The notes under the pieces are model-generated. The model searched no databases. It was not told where the DNA came from and saw only the letters and a program-made list of their open reading frames with translations. DNA of 64,000 nucleotides, taken from positions 38,501-102,500 of the forward strand of contig JALBCR010002481.1 in the NCBI GenBank assembly GCA_030710515.1. The letters run 5' to 3'. This document shows positions 24,098 through 36,225 of this stretch, piece by piece. Source of the DNA: Abscondita cerata. Its lineage: Eukaryota > Arthropoda > Insecta > Coleoptera > Lampyridae. The position numbers and the translations under genes are program-made. How positions within the stretch are numbered: the first letter of the stretch is position 1; every line of letters starts with the position of its first letter.

Positions 24098-24878
24098 CAG
24101 GATGTTTCTGGAAGGTGTGTACAAGATTTTACCAGAGATTCTCTGACTCAAAATAGACCGTTTGACATCAATTTACCTATAACCAAAAGTGCACCATAAG
24201 TGCGTGACAGAGCTTCAAACTATCCAAAAAAATATTGTATATTGGGAATAAGTCGAGAACGGTTCTACGGACTTTGTTCCGCTTTTGTATGCTGGTTGTC
24301 TGCTTTCGAAGACATTTTTTTGTGTAATGTAGACAAATTTCTGATGTCAGCTTTAATACGGGCACTATCATAATATTTTAACAACCGCCAACGATACGAA
24401 ACCAAAATAATTTTGACAAATAAAACGAACAGTTTCAAAACTTTATTCTTTCTTGTTAAATTGCGCTGATGTTATTACTTTGATCAGAAAAAAATTGAAA
24501 TCATGTCCCTGCAAAGCGCATTCATACGCTTAGAAATTCAAGTAATGCTAGTACGCTATGTGATCGTGTCAAACCGATTTGGGAACCTTTCTGCGTAAAC
24601 CCTCAAGCTCACCCGACAATTGCTACTGCAAAAGCCGAACACTTACAGGATATAAGTCTGTTCAACAAATGTGTACCCCATTTTCAAGTGAAAAAACTTT
24701 TCAAATTGTTCGTTTTGTTTGTCAGAATAATTTTGGTTTCGTATCGTTGACGGTTGTTAAAATATTATTATTTATTTAGATAGTGCCTGTATGAAAGCAA
24801 CTTTTTCTGGAATCAGATATTTTGTCCACATCCAAAAAAACATAACTTTGGTATGTCGCACTTTTATGGAACACCCGG
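24098..24878. mobile_element. Inverted-repeat element with TA flanks
   Basis: The ends are CAGGATGTTTCTGG after TA at 24096, and GGAACACCCGG before TA at 24879. The right half (24690-24800) is an inverted copy of 24330-24450, sharing GGTTTCGTATCGTTG/CAACGATACGAAACC and AACAATTTGAAAAG-like words. No coding frame. A further CACCCTGTA terminus at 24990-25000 suggests that a second related element end is stacked against it. Confidence 0.55.
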
Positions 24879-25006
24879 TATAAACGAAAATAATTTTAAA
24901 ATGTGCAGCTCATTGATTTGCACAACTTTTATTGCAAAAGTTTTTTTCTAACCATAATATTTTCCGAGATATCCACCTTCCTCGCACTAATGGGCCACCC
25001 TGTATA

Positions 25007-28000
25007 TATATATAAGCAACTTTGCCGACAGGTATGTATAATATATAAATTGCGTTTTTGTTCAATGGACGGCATCTTGGGTAGCCATTTTTTAAAAAAA
25101 TAATTTTGTCAAATTTCTGAACAATGTGACATATAATCAAATTTTTAGCATTGCAATCAGTTCCTTGGGTTTCAAAATTTCTTAGAAAATGTTGTTTGTG
25201 TTGAAATTGTATGTAACAGTATTTCTCTGAAGAAACAAATTTTTCACCAAATTCACGCACTAAACATTAAATACCTGCCCTATGTTCATTTGTCACCCAC
25301 AACACGTTTTTGAGAGTCACTGATATGGTATACAACAATTCACCTCTACGTTACCGCAGACACATCTTTCAGTAGGGATAAATACAACTTAAAAGTGCCT
25401 AATTATACATAAATATTATTTCAGGTTTGTTAAAAAATATGGAGTTATATAAACAACAAGCTGTTATGAATAAGTAATAAAAATAAGTACATATTAGGAG
25501 TTACACCGGAGCTGGGATACCAACATTTATTCACAGCAATATATTAATTTTGTCAGTCTTATGTAAATAGTTAAAATGTTTCCATAATGTTTACAGAATT
25601 ACAAGAATTTTAACAATGTTGTCTAACGTATCTCTTCCAATTGAAATAATTAACCGTTTAGTCGTTGTCCAATGTTTAATTTTGCTGATTAGTTTACATT
25701 ATTTTCTATTTATACTTGTTATTCTCTTGTACTTTTTTGTTCTACAAATAGAAGTATTATTATTATTAATAATATCATTAAAAATTATATTTAAACGTAT
25801 TCCGAATTGAAAGTTAGACTATTATAGAAATCCCTGGGGTTACCATCGCTACCGTTTTCAAAGTAGATGGCAAACCAAACTGCTAAGTGAGAAAAAGTAG
25901 TTGGTTTTCATACCTACTTTGTGAAGGAAGAGTGTACAGTATATTTCAACATTATAGAAATAACCATTTGTATAGCTGTATTATGCAAGGAACAAGCGCA
26001 TGGAAATAATTATTTTCTTATGAAACTTCTAATGGAATTTTATTATTATCGTTAAATTTTTCCAAATAATTAACAGTCACTATTACTCTTACTGGTAACT
26101 GTATTCTTATCGATTATGGAATACGGTAAAGCTGTGCTACTTTCTATATAGAGAGTTTTAGTTTAGAAATAGATTTTGATATTTAAGAAACTTTTTATTT
26201 TTAGCCAAAAATTTGACAACCTTTGAGAAAACGTCAAAGATGATTAACTTTTCAGTTAAAAATCTTTCTGAAAACTTTTGTTAGTTGCAGTCTAACGTTT
26301 TGATTGTTTATCGATTTTGAAGATATTCACTTATAATATCATAAGAGTTTAGATTTTTCCGGAAAAATTTACCCTTTGTTCGCTTAGTAATTTTGTAAAT
26401 ATGAACAAAATTGTATAGAACTTGAGTCCACAATCGGAAATTTTTCCCTGCAAATTCTAAACTCGAATAATATTAATCAAGACTATTTCACAAAAACATG
26501 TTTATGACTTTTAAAAAGTAATTGTCGTTTGATGTTTACAACTAGGGTGACTGCTGAAATTGTTATTTTGTCCTTAAAAATGAGGTACGTTGTGTAATAC
26601 AGATTCTCTATTGGTTGACAAACCCCAAAAAAATTTTGTGCAGTTAATTTTTTTACTTAAAATTTTGGTCCCATTGTTGAATGATGTTATGTGATTGGTT
26701 AAATGTTTTATTACTTCTAGCTTAAATTCGGTTTAAACTTGGTGGTGCATTTTTGTCCCTTTACTTGTCTTCAAATTTAAGGCGGTATCTGAGTTATACT
26801 AAGTGGCAAATTAGTTATTTTATTATTAAAAAACATAAATAGCAAAGATGATCAATTTTTTATATTAATTTCAAACGGTAATATCCAAATTAAGTAGGTA
26901 GAAACCGATTAGAATGATTATGAGCTTATAATGAATTTATTTGCCTAGGTTTTAGTTTGATAATATAATAACTTCAAAACGTTTTATACAAAAATTTGAT
27001 AATTTCGACAATACTTTATTATTTTAAATTGTAAAGTATCTGCTATAAATGAATTGCTTAAGCAACCAATATTACAGAAGAATATAGTAGTTGCCTAACT
27101 TAACACAAGTCTAAATAATATTTTGTTTAATAAATCCAAACCATAGCGTTTTTAAGTTGTATATAGAACTATTGTCTTTTTGCTAACATAAAAACATTGA
27201 TTTTTGTAAATCCCACTTCACTCGTATTTATGTATTTGAAAGTAGACGAAACATCGAATTTATGATACCTATATGTAGTAAAAAAATGTGTTGTTAACAT
27301 ACTTTAAAAAGTTTTGTGTTTACTGGCGCTTTGTACTACTAAAGATAAAAAACAAGCTACAATGTATATAAAAAAAGAGGTTTAAATTAATACGTCCGAT
27401 CATAAAAAAATCTAACACAGTTTAAATTACTGCTGCAGCTTGAAGGCGTATATTCTTTTATTTGATTGATTGTTAATAACGTTTTTTGAACATTAATTTG
27501 TACATCGAAAGCTAATTTCTATAAATTATGTGTAGCATTAATTATTGTGCAGTAATTTAAAAAAAACACTTGTTTCAGACAGTTACAACTTATTAACCCA
27601 GAAAAACGCCAGATCCCATAAATATTTAAGCAGAATAATACATTATTTAATTTTAAATTTAAGTAACTGTTGTCTATAAGAATGCGTACAAGCATAATTA
27701 AAATTTACCCAAAATAGCTTTTATGGTACGTAACAAATCCAAAAAAATAAAACAATTATTTCTATTGCCGGACTTTTGCATTTAGGTAACTTTCTCGATG
27801 CTCTTTACATTTTAGGTCATTAACAATATTTGCCATATGCTACAGCTAAGTATGTAGAATAAAAGTGGAATAAGTTAAGATCATTATTTGATACGTTTTT
27901 TATTAGATTAAAAATCTACCTACATACTACACACAGTTGGACAACTAGGTCACTTATTGACTTTCTTAATTAATTTATTCGTCAAATCTTTATTGACGTT

Positions 28001-28857
28001 TTAATTATTAATTTATTAGCACAAAAGCGTTCACTTTTTGCTATAAACCACCGAGAAATTGACATCCGTGAAGAAATGTCCGTGCTATACTTATTAATTA
28101 TACGGTTGTTAATGTATTATTTACTAAGAAAAACTTGCTTCCAGTGCTAATTATATTTAATTTATAGTTAGTTAATATTACTATTTAAAAACAATTAATT
28201 TAATTAATTACATGCATAGACGGTGTTAATCTTCACAATAAATACTTTAATTGCATAATTTAACAAGTCTGTTACCACAATATTTAACACTAGGCGTTTC
28301 TTCTACAAATGGAACTAAATCGTGTAAACTTAATAATTAATTGCCTTAAACAAAATTAACCTACAATTACGTCCTTCCATCCGTATAAGAGTAGTCGAGA
28401 AAGTTACCTGCATTTTTATTAATGAAAAGATAAAACCGATACTAGAGAGAGAGATGAGAATGAAAAGAAAGCTAAAATTCCGAAACTAACACAATTGATT
28501 GATGAATCATGTTTTACAACTTTCTAGATTCTAAGGTGCGTATCCAGTAATCGTGACCTTAACATTGAATAAATTAAATAAACTGTTAAATATAAATCCT
28601 GATTTCTATTGCGTGGAAATTAGATCCTGCAATAAATGAGTTCCTGTAGGGAGAAACCTTTAGTTCCTAAACACGGAAAATGATATGAATTTTAATTTGC
28701 TAATTACAACTTGAATTGCTTGTTAACACACGTTGGTCTATTTTTTATAACAAAATCTAATGTATATCTAAGTGAAGCTTAAATATACATAACGTGGTTG
28801 CGTGTTAGCGTTTTTCGAAATTTTGCGCATTCAAAGTTATCACCCTTTAAGTAAACA
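25007..28857. other. ~3.9 kb AT-rich DNA with no recognised gene or repeat
   Basis: Read on both strands, it has only short ORFs without domains, among them 25616-25810, a run of hydrophobic codons typical of T-rich DNA. It is the longest stretch in the window without recognisable TE sequence and may be intronic or intergenic host DNA. Confidence 0.4.
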
Positions 28858-29011
28858 ATGAGGTGAGTATTAACATGCATACAATCAGTTTGTTTTAAAT
28901 AATAAAGAAATAACAAGTTGATCTGCATCAATAAGTTTTAATTTTGTTGTAATATCGTTAAGATACCGTCGGTACTTCAGTGATCCTCATTTCTTTACCC
29001 TAAAGTTTATA

Positions 29012-30142
29012 CAGGCTGCCCGTTTTCGAGTGCCACTATGGGGATCTTGCTTATCCTAGGAGATACAAAGTCGGTTAAAATAGAGCAAAGTTGCCCATTT
29101 TTAAGCTAAATTACAATCTAAAAAAAAATTTAAAATATCTCCAATAATTTTGAAAATTTCGAAAAAAAAAACAAGACATTATTCAGACACTTTTTATGTA
29201 GAATTCGAATACGACATTACTTTTTTAATTATCTTTAACATGGCGGAGAAACACCTGTCAACTTCATTTTTTCTTACAAAAGCCATTTTGGATTTTAATA
29301 TTTTTAGATGACGTGTTTTTTTCTCTTTACAACGATGTATCACACTTGGTAGTTCAGTATCATATTTTTGCCAAAATCCAATTTTGCATTTTTTGCAAGC
29401 AGTGCTTTGGAAAAAAACAACGTTCTTTTGTTGTCGACAAAATTTTGACAGTTTAATAATATTTCATGTCTTAATATTTAAGTTTGTGCTAGTTTTATTG
29501 CGGAAATGTCCTTTTCAAGTAAAGAACAAAGAGATATGTTACAAATTTATTACACTTCGCATCGAAATGTTGTTGCGTGTTGATCAGTTGAAAATCGAAC
29601 ACAACTAATTCAATTCCAACACCGCGACCAAACAAACGGATCAAAATGTTATAATTTTATTGAACACAAAAGAATGTTGTTTTTTTTTCATAGCAATGCT
29701 TGCAAAAAATGAAAAATTGGATTTTGGCAAAAATGTGATACTGGACAACCAAGTGTGATACATCGTAGTAAAGAAAAAAAACGTCATCTAGAAGTATTAA
29801 AATCTAAAATGGTCTTCTTAAGAAAAAATTAAGTTGACAGGTGTTTTTCTGCCATGTTGAAAATAATTGGAAAAGTGATGCCATATTTGAATTTTCCATA
29901 AAAAAGTGTCTGAATAATGTCTTGGTTAGAAATGTCTAATCTGATTAGTTTATCGGCAAAAAATTGAAAACAAAAATCAGAAATTTTTTTTCGATACTTT
30001 CAAAATTATTGGAGATATTTCAAATTTCTTTTCAGATTGTGATTCAGCATAAAAATGCGCAACTTTGCCACTGTTTAACCAACTTCGTATTTCTTAAGAT
30101 AAGCGAGATCCCTATAGTGGCACTCGAAAAACGGACAGCCTG
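29012..30142. mobile_element. Fold-back MITE with ~430 bp arms and TA target duplication
   Basis: The left end CAGGCTGCCCGTTTTCGAGT follows a TA (29010-29011). The right end, its complement with few changes, precedes TA (30143-30144). Arms about 29012-29440 and 29660-30142 align almost base for base, leaving a loop of roughly 220 bp. No transposase. The CAGG...CCTG termini and TA flanks place it with Tc1/mariner-derived MITEs. Confidence 0.88.
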
Positions 30143-30239
30143 TATATGTATTGGAATCTAAAAATACAATATAATACAAAAATAGTTTAATATTAAATAT
30201 AAAACATAATATATAGTTCCAAACATATTAAAATAAATT

Positions 30240-32070
30240 ATTTAAAGTAAAAATACTTCTTCCATTGCTGTGGAAAGAGGAATACATTTCATAATGCAAG
30301 TCGCATTACAAGAAAGCATTTGATCTAACCTTTCCAGTAATAGAAACTAACTTATATCCCAAGTTATCTAAAAAAGTTAGAGTAGATTCACAAATTGGTC
30401 CATGAGATTTAAATAAGATGGATTTAATCTTTAGAAATATTTTTTTACGTTCAATATTTACTATTAGTCGCGTTTTCGGCAACTCCTTCACCTTCTTTGT
30501 ATGATATGTTTATGTAAGATTGGGCAATTGTATTACTAACTGTCGCGTCCCAAATCAAAAACCTTCTTTAATTTCAGGGAATTAAAGAAGGCCGTACGGC
30601 CGTCTACCATAGTTTCTAAACAAACCACTACATTCCAGAATAGCAGAGATCAGTACTGTTGTCAATGCACTTATAATTAATTCATTCATAGCCCAATGTC
30701 TTGCATGCCGTCTCACTATCTTTAAATAAAACAGTTTTCTTACTCCACTTAAATCGACTTTGTTACTACATACACAGTAAAATGGGACAAACATATAATT
30801 TCCTATCTTAATAGTTACAAGAATCCTAAATGTATTATCATCCAGGATAATCCTAATTGTCTTTGTTGGAAAAACATTAAGACAACCTCCAAACTCAAGA
30901 TTTGTCAATTCTAGATTCAAATGAAAATTCCCTGGTTTTCTGCTGGATAACAAGGTTATCCTAGTTCCTTTGGTAAGAAAGTTCCACTGGACATATTAAG
31001 AAAAAGATTCATCCTCATACCCCGTCGTGAAAAGAAAATTGACTCTTGTTCTTAAAAAATGTAAGTCGAAAATTTGTTATCTTACCAAAGGTCATCTTAG
31101 TGTCTAAGCCCAAAGATTTAAATATGTCCATAAAAAACTATTTGGAGTTGTCCAAAGTATATATATCAGTTTAGGTATCATCAAGCAGTTTTGCAACAAG
31201 TAATATGCTATATGAGAAGAGAGCCCAAATAATATATTTAACAGTAGTTTATATCAGAAGCTTTGATTTGTTCTAATTCTTTATCAAGTACTAACTTTGT
31301 ACCAGGGTTGATTACTAAAATTCATCACATACAGCTTCATTATATTTAGTTATAAATAATATTTCGCATTTGGAAAAATTTATCTCTAAACCGATGTTTT
31401 TAGTTTTCTCAATTCGTCTTTTAAAATCTGCAACAATTGCCGAATCTGTACCTGAAAATATAAAAAATACAAATTCGACATCAATTCTTCAATAATAGAT
31501 GGTTTAGTAATGATAAAACCTAGAGGGTCTCAAAACACACATCCGTTATAAACAAAAATAAATTCTTCCTTAAAAGCCAGAATAGACGGAGTAGAATAAC
31601 ACAGCAAAAAAAATTGCATAATCTTGGGATCCTCTCCTAAACAGCATTCAAAAGAAAATCTCGATTCATACAATTAAATGTGTTGCAAAAATCAATCTTT
31701 TGGATGATCTTCTCAGACCCTGTACGAGAGTACAGAATGAACTACCTGCCTAAAATCCTTCTTTTGTACCGAATTCAAGTTGATTAAGTCTTAGCTAGTC
31801 TCCCAAGTCCTTAGAGTAATGTTTACAACCCAGCTTTACTACTAATCGTCTTTATGTACAGCCAACTGCTATGGGCCGATGTAACCGTCTTTAAAGCGCA
31901 AAGACTAACTCCTCTCTGCATATGATTACACAGTTCCTTTAACGATTGAAGCAATATAACTTCGGCTGCACCACTTGACTTCAGAATTATATCCTTAAAG
32001 TGTTGGGGCCAAAAATCGTCTAAAACAGAAGCGGAAAAGCGTTTATGCCAACAATCAAATTTAAACAAGT
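30240..32070 (-). pseudogene. Reverse-transcriptase element remnant with RPDG-type C-terminal domain
   Basis: Going 5' to 3' on the minus strand: fragments at about 31900 (AAEVILLQSLKELCNHM), a palm-like block near 31640-31720 (IDFCNTFNCMNRDFLLNAV), a block near 31360-31440 (FKRRIEKTKNIGLEINFSKC), and a C-terminal region at 30582-30953 ending HARHWAMNELIISALTT, then LECSGLFRNYGRRPYG. The last part resembles the conserved tail of a family of retroelement proteins I know as RH-x-A-x-N...LEPxGLxRxDGKRPDG, followed by WDAT. Matching debris continues to 30306 (HGPICESTLTFLDNLGYKL). Dozens of stops and frameshifts are present. I cannot assign a clade; the tail may be a restriction-like nuclease. 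Confidence 0.6.
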
Positions 32071-33449
32071 AACTTGAAGTGCATTCTGTAAAGATGAAGC
32101 AACGTCTAGAAGCTGATGTTTCTCTTTTAATTTATTAAGAACTGTAGGGTCATTATTAACAAACTTATCAGGTGATGATAACAATTTACCCAAACTACAA
32201 ATATATCCATCTACAACTTTTGACTCGGTTATTATGTGATTTGTGATTTAAGTTATCATTCCTAAAAGTACTCATTACTGGAATCTCTGTATGGCCAAAG
32301 TTCTTACTAATCTTTATAACTTTCATAGTAAGAGATATCCGTCTTTTTTGAGATACTTTAAGGGTAACAAAGTTAAGAGATTCTGCTAAGACGAATTATC
32401 ATTCTATTCAAAAACAATTTTCACTAATGAAGTCAGTTTAGTAGCCACTAATATTTGAGCACCTGCTAGAATTCTTTTAAGAACGCAAATAATTTACTTC
32501 AAATATACCAATCTTTTCTGGAATAGTCAGAGAATGTAGCTGCTGAAAACTGTCTATAAATAATATATTTTCCTCTCCTCTATTTTTTATGTTTACATCT
32601 TGTGCGCTGATTTAAACCTCTACTTTCTTTAAATTTCCTGTTCTCAAACTTTCTATTTGCACATATTCTAGATTTCTAAAACAAATCTTTTATTTTTCAA
32701 ATAAGTTTGATATTGGAGTTAAAGTTAAAAGGTTGTCCAAATATGTCTTGCAAAACCATTTTAAATAATTCTTTAAAATAGTTTTATATGTTGGTTTATC
32801 AATCTCAACATAATTGTGATGAAACCAATAAAGACAAAAACGGCATTATTTCAAATCTTTGTCATTTTGAATGCTGCAAGATATGTCATTGTCTTCATAT
32901 TCACAACGTTTTGATTCAAGCATCCATTTTGAAAAATATATCTTCTCTACTTTGAAAAAGATACATAACTAATTTGAGATTTTTTATTACCATGATAGAA
33001 ATTACTCAAAAACAAAATAGTTGTAATCATTTTGTCTTACCAGATTTTTTTTCTAATTCAAAATATCAAATAGAGGGATGGGAACCATTTGTAAATAATA
33101 ACAATAACAAAATAATTAACCAATAAGAGTTAAGGATGTAATTGACTATGTACTATATAATTGACAAGGTCAAATTTACGTTCGTTTTTTTAAAAGTTTA
33201 TTTTAATTAACTTTTTCACATTTTCTCTTATTGCAATACAAAAAAAATATGTATTTAAATTTTATTATATTTTTACACAAACCTACACTAATAAAGGTTT
33301 TTTCTTAAATTGTAATGTACAGCGTATCATGACAGAGAAGTGGTTTGGAAATAAGCGATAATTGAAATTTGCCTACAGGCGTCTTCTAACCCATTAAAAA
33401 TTGCATAATAAAAGAGGCGGCTAGGCCAATTTGTTGACTCTTTGATTAT
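32071..33449. other. Probable decayed 5' part of the RT element; no clear feature
   Basis: The base composition is like that of the RT remnant next to it, but no motif could be recognised on either strand. Confidence 0.3.
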
Positions 33450-34080
33450 CTCTACTCAGATAATAGTGCAACTTCATGGGGGCTGCAAAGTAACTACTGA
33501 CATGGCAAAATCAGAAAATACTCTGCAAAAGTTTAAATTGGTGTGGTATTTTATGACTCTAGAAACCGCACATTAAGTTAGAATATGGGAACGTATGGTA
33601 CAGAGTGTGAAAAAGGCAATGCCCAACATACTTGAAAAAGCTCACAAAGACACTACATTGCTAATGGTTATAAAGTCAGTAGAGAAAATTGTTAATTTAA
33701 GACCACTGACTTAAGCCTCAACTGATCCAGATGACCCACTTCTAATTAGGCCGAATGATTTGCTAAAAGGACATCGTTTCGAAGGAGGAACATTTCCAGA
33801 ATTAACCACTACTGCTACTGATGAAACAATATACAAGAGATACAGAATCGCTCAACATTGCGTGGATCGATTTTAGGAACAGTGGACGAAGTTTTATTTA
33901 TCAATATTAGTCAATATAACAATTAAAGTTGGTGAAATTGTTTTTATCGTGGATGACAACCTCCCAAGACACATTTAGAAGAAAAGAGTCCTCTCTAAAC
34001 TTTACTCTGCAGCGGGCAAACTGGTGAGAAATGTTGATGTGACGGTGAAAACCATCGGGAAGAAAGCTGTGTTAGTCTAG
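33450..34080 (+). pseudogene. BEL/Pao LTR-retrotransposon integrase and C-terminal (DUF5641-like) remnant
   Basis: Blocks in order: a DN...GAAK-like integrase segment near 33465-33500, WERMVQSVKKAMPNILEKAH near 33585-33650 and EKIVNLRPLT near 33680, then STDPDDPLLIRPNDLLKG, and a downstream DUF5641-like block with GEIVFIVDDNLPRH and RNVDVTVKTIGKKAVLV. This is the usual order at the 3' end of BEL/Pao pol genes. Stops and frame changes make it non-functional. No LTR was recognised on either side. Confidence 0.75.
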
Positions 34081-34559
34081 TATAAAAGAAACATTAATAA
34101 ACTTTGCCGTATGGGATTGAAGACGGAATTGGATTCAGTTTCAGAAATTGGAACCAAATCAGGGGTCAGTGTCACTTATTGTGGAGTCTCTGTCTCAACT
34201 TCAAAGATGGTTGAAGATGAAAACGACAAAAGCAAGTAGCAAGACAACGGGATCATTGTTGTTGTTGTCAATATAATTAATTGACATTTTTTATTGCCAC
34301 AATAGTCTATGCTAAATAAAGGAAATATATAAGGGCCCAGATTTACTACTTTATTGAAAATAAAGAATGCTAAAGTTAATTGGCATATTTGTAGATCGTA
34401 TTTCTTATATTAAAAAAAATAATCGTTATATTCCAAAAATAGCGATTTCTGTTGGATGCTCCTAATTATTATCAGTATCATTAAAAAATTATAAGTATTA
34501 TGTAAATCATGTAGAAAATATAGCTGCTCTAGCAGGAAATGCACGGTTTCACTAGTTTC
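34081..34559. other. AT-rich spacer
   Basis: No coding or repeat signal seen. It may contain the decayed 3' end of the BEL/Pao element. Confidence 0.3.
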
Positions 34560-35470
34560 TACCAATCCACAATTCTATTGACGAAACTATCGATCTGATA
34601 TCGTAGACATAGCATCCCTCCAAAATTCTACCCCAAAATAACCTACTCACCCAAACACCATGTCTACCGCCACAAGACTCACTACCATACAGCCTCACCT
34701 AACATTTCTTATACAACACAAGAATTGTGTCAAAGCCACCTACCTACTACACTTTAAGCCTTTTCTATAACGTATTCATAAAGTCGTCCGCAACGCCAAC
34801 CAATTGCCCGAGCATTACATCCACTCACTAAACAAGCCCACACGCCGACGACACCACCTTCCAAATCAGCACAATTCAAATACCCAACTCAATACTAACA
34901 ATCAACATTTGGCACTTGGTTTACTAATTGACATATTTCCCTTAAAGCAAAAAAAAGTACAACAGTAACCATTGCATGCAAACTGAAGCAACTAACTGTC
35001 ATAAATAGTCCAGTATTATGAACTAAATTCGCCAAATATCTTAGCATTATCCTTTGCAATCCAACTTTTTCGCTCGCACGTTTTCTTCCACTTGACGAAT
35101 CCGTCACAAAATCTATTATAGCCTAAAGTCTAGGATGGAATATCCCGTTTCGAGTACATACGAAACAAAGGCTTACATCATGATACCAACCTTACATCTA
35201 TCATGCCACCTTTTCCGGCATCACGAAATACCAAATCCAACCAAATCCGTTCATCCACAAAGCTACCGATTACAACATATCCTATTTCTTCAAATTCATA
35301 CGTTCTAAAACCGATTTTTCGGATGACCACTAAAACCCTTTCTCCCCCTTTCGTCTACCATAACTAATATTTGAATTTTTAGTAACAGATCATATCCCTC
35401 ATGTTGACGGGGCAAAATAAAGATCCTTAGTTCATCAACCATGCCACGACAAGACAAGTATGTACTCATT
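34560..35470. other. G-poor, C/A-rich strand-asymmetric block
   Basis: The + strand is conspicuously poor in G and rich in C and A compared with its surroundings (for example CCTACTCACCCAAACACCAT at 34640-34660). Short ORFs on both strands, including 34895-35107 (-), have no recognisable domain. It could be a strongly mutated retroelement or satellite; I cannot name it. Confidence 0.4.
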
Positions 35471-35559
35471 TACTATGTTAAATTCAAAATTAACGCATAT
35501 CTTTTTTCTGGCAGAATTTGATCACAATATAGCAACACATTTAGTTAGATAGATAAATG

Positions 35560-35870
35560 TAAGTGTTTAAAGCCTACTAAATAAAAAAAAATAGTAAACA
35601 TTTTATTATGGTTTTCGTCAAAACTCCTGGTTCGATTCCGACTGCGGTAATTTTTTCTTATTAATAAAATTATTATTGATATTATTATTAATACAATTTT
35701 TTCATCTATTGAAAATGTTAAGTTCACTTTAAAACCTGTATTATAATAGTAAAGTTAATAAAAAAAAATTACTACAATCAGAATCGAACCATGGTTAAAA
35801 AGCACAAAAAATTACTAGGCGACAAGTCAACAAATTCGTCCGAGTAAACCGCTTATTAAATAAAATTTCA
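35560..35870. repeat. Inverted pair of SINE-like fragments with tRNA B boxes
   Basis: A good pol III B box (GGTTCGATTCC) lies on the + strand at 35629-35639, followed by a GCGGTAATTTTTTC tail. A second (GGTTCGATTCTG) lies on the minus strand near 35782-35793, followed by GTAGTAATTTTTTTT. Both are preceded by a GCCTA-(C/G)TAA word, so they look like two copies of one short element facing each other. No clear A box was found. Confidence 0.5.
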
Positions 35871-36139
35871 TTGAGTTAATAAATAAAAATTAATAAAAAA
35901 TAACCAAAAAAATAACTTGTTTTACTGATTTTTTAGTAAAATACGCTTTGAATACTCATTATTATCCTATCAATTTGTTCTATTTTATCTATTCAACATG
36001 ATATGTTGTTATATTTTCAGTAACACACACGGTATGTACTAGAAGTGTGCTTAAAGGACAGACAAATTAAGAAGTTACTAACCCACAATTTACCTAATTA
36101 AAAGTGAGAAAACCTATGAAAACTTACGGCAGACTAGAC

Positions 36140-36225
36140 GACTTTTGTAAGAATCTAACCCGAGTCTTTAAAATAGCAAATAAGCATGGTGGATAATTAT
36201 ACCACTTGGCCATAAGCCTGGGTAA
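36140..36225 (-). repeat. tRNA-derived SINE or tRNA pseudogene
   Basis: On the minus strand an A box (TGGCCAAGTGG, 36202-36212) is followed about 40 bases later by a degenerate B box (GGGTTAGATTC, 36151-36161). Spacing and boxes are tRNA-like, but the acceptor stem does not close and the anticodon arm is poor, so I do not call a functional tRNA. Confidence 0.45.

Noticed and set aside
24910..25260. 116-codon minus-strand ORF
   Set aside because: It reads through inverted-repeat element ends (CACCCTGTA) and shows no domain.
31823..32068. 81-codon ORF as an independent gene
   Set aside because: It is in line with the minus-strand RT remnant and carries only a worn piece of it.
36140..36225. 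Functional tRNA gene
   Set aside because: A and B boxes are present, but the B box is degenerate, the acceptor stem does not pair and no sensible anticodon arm forms.
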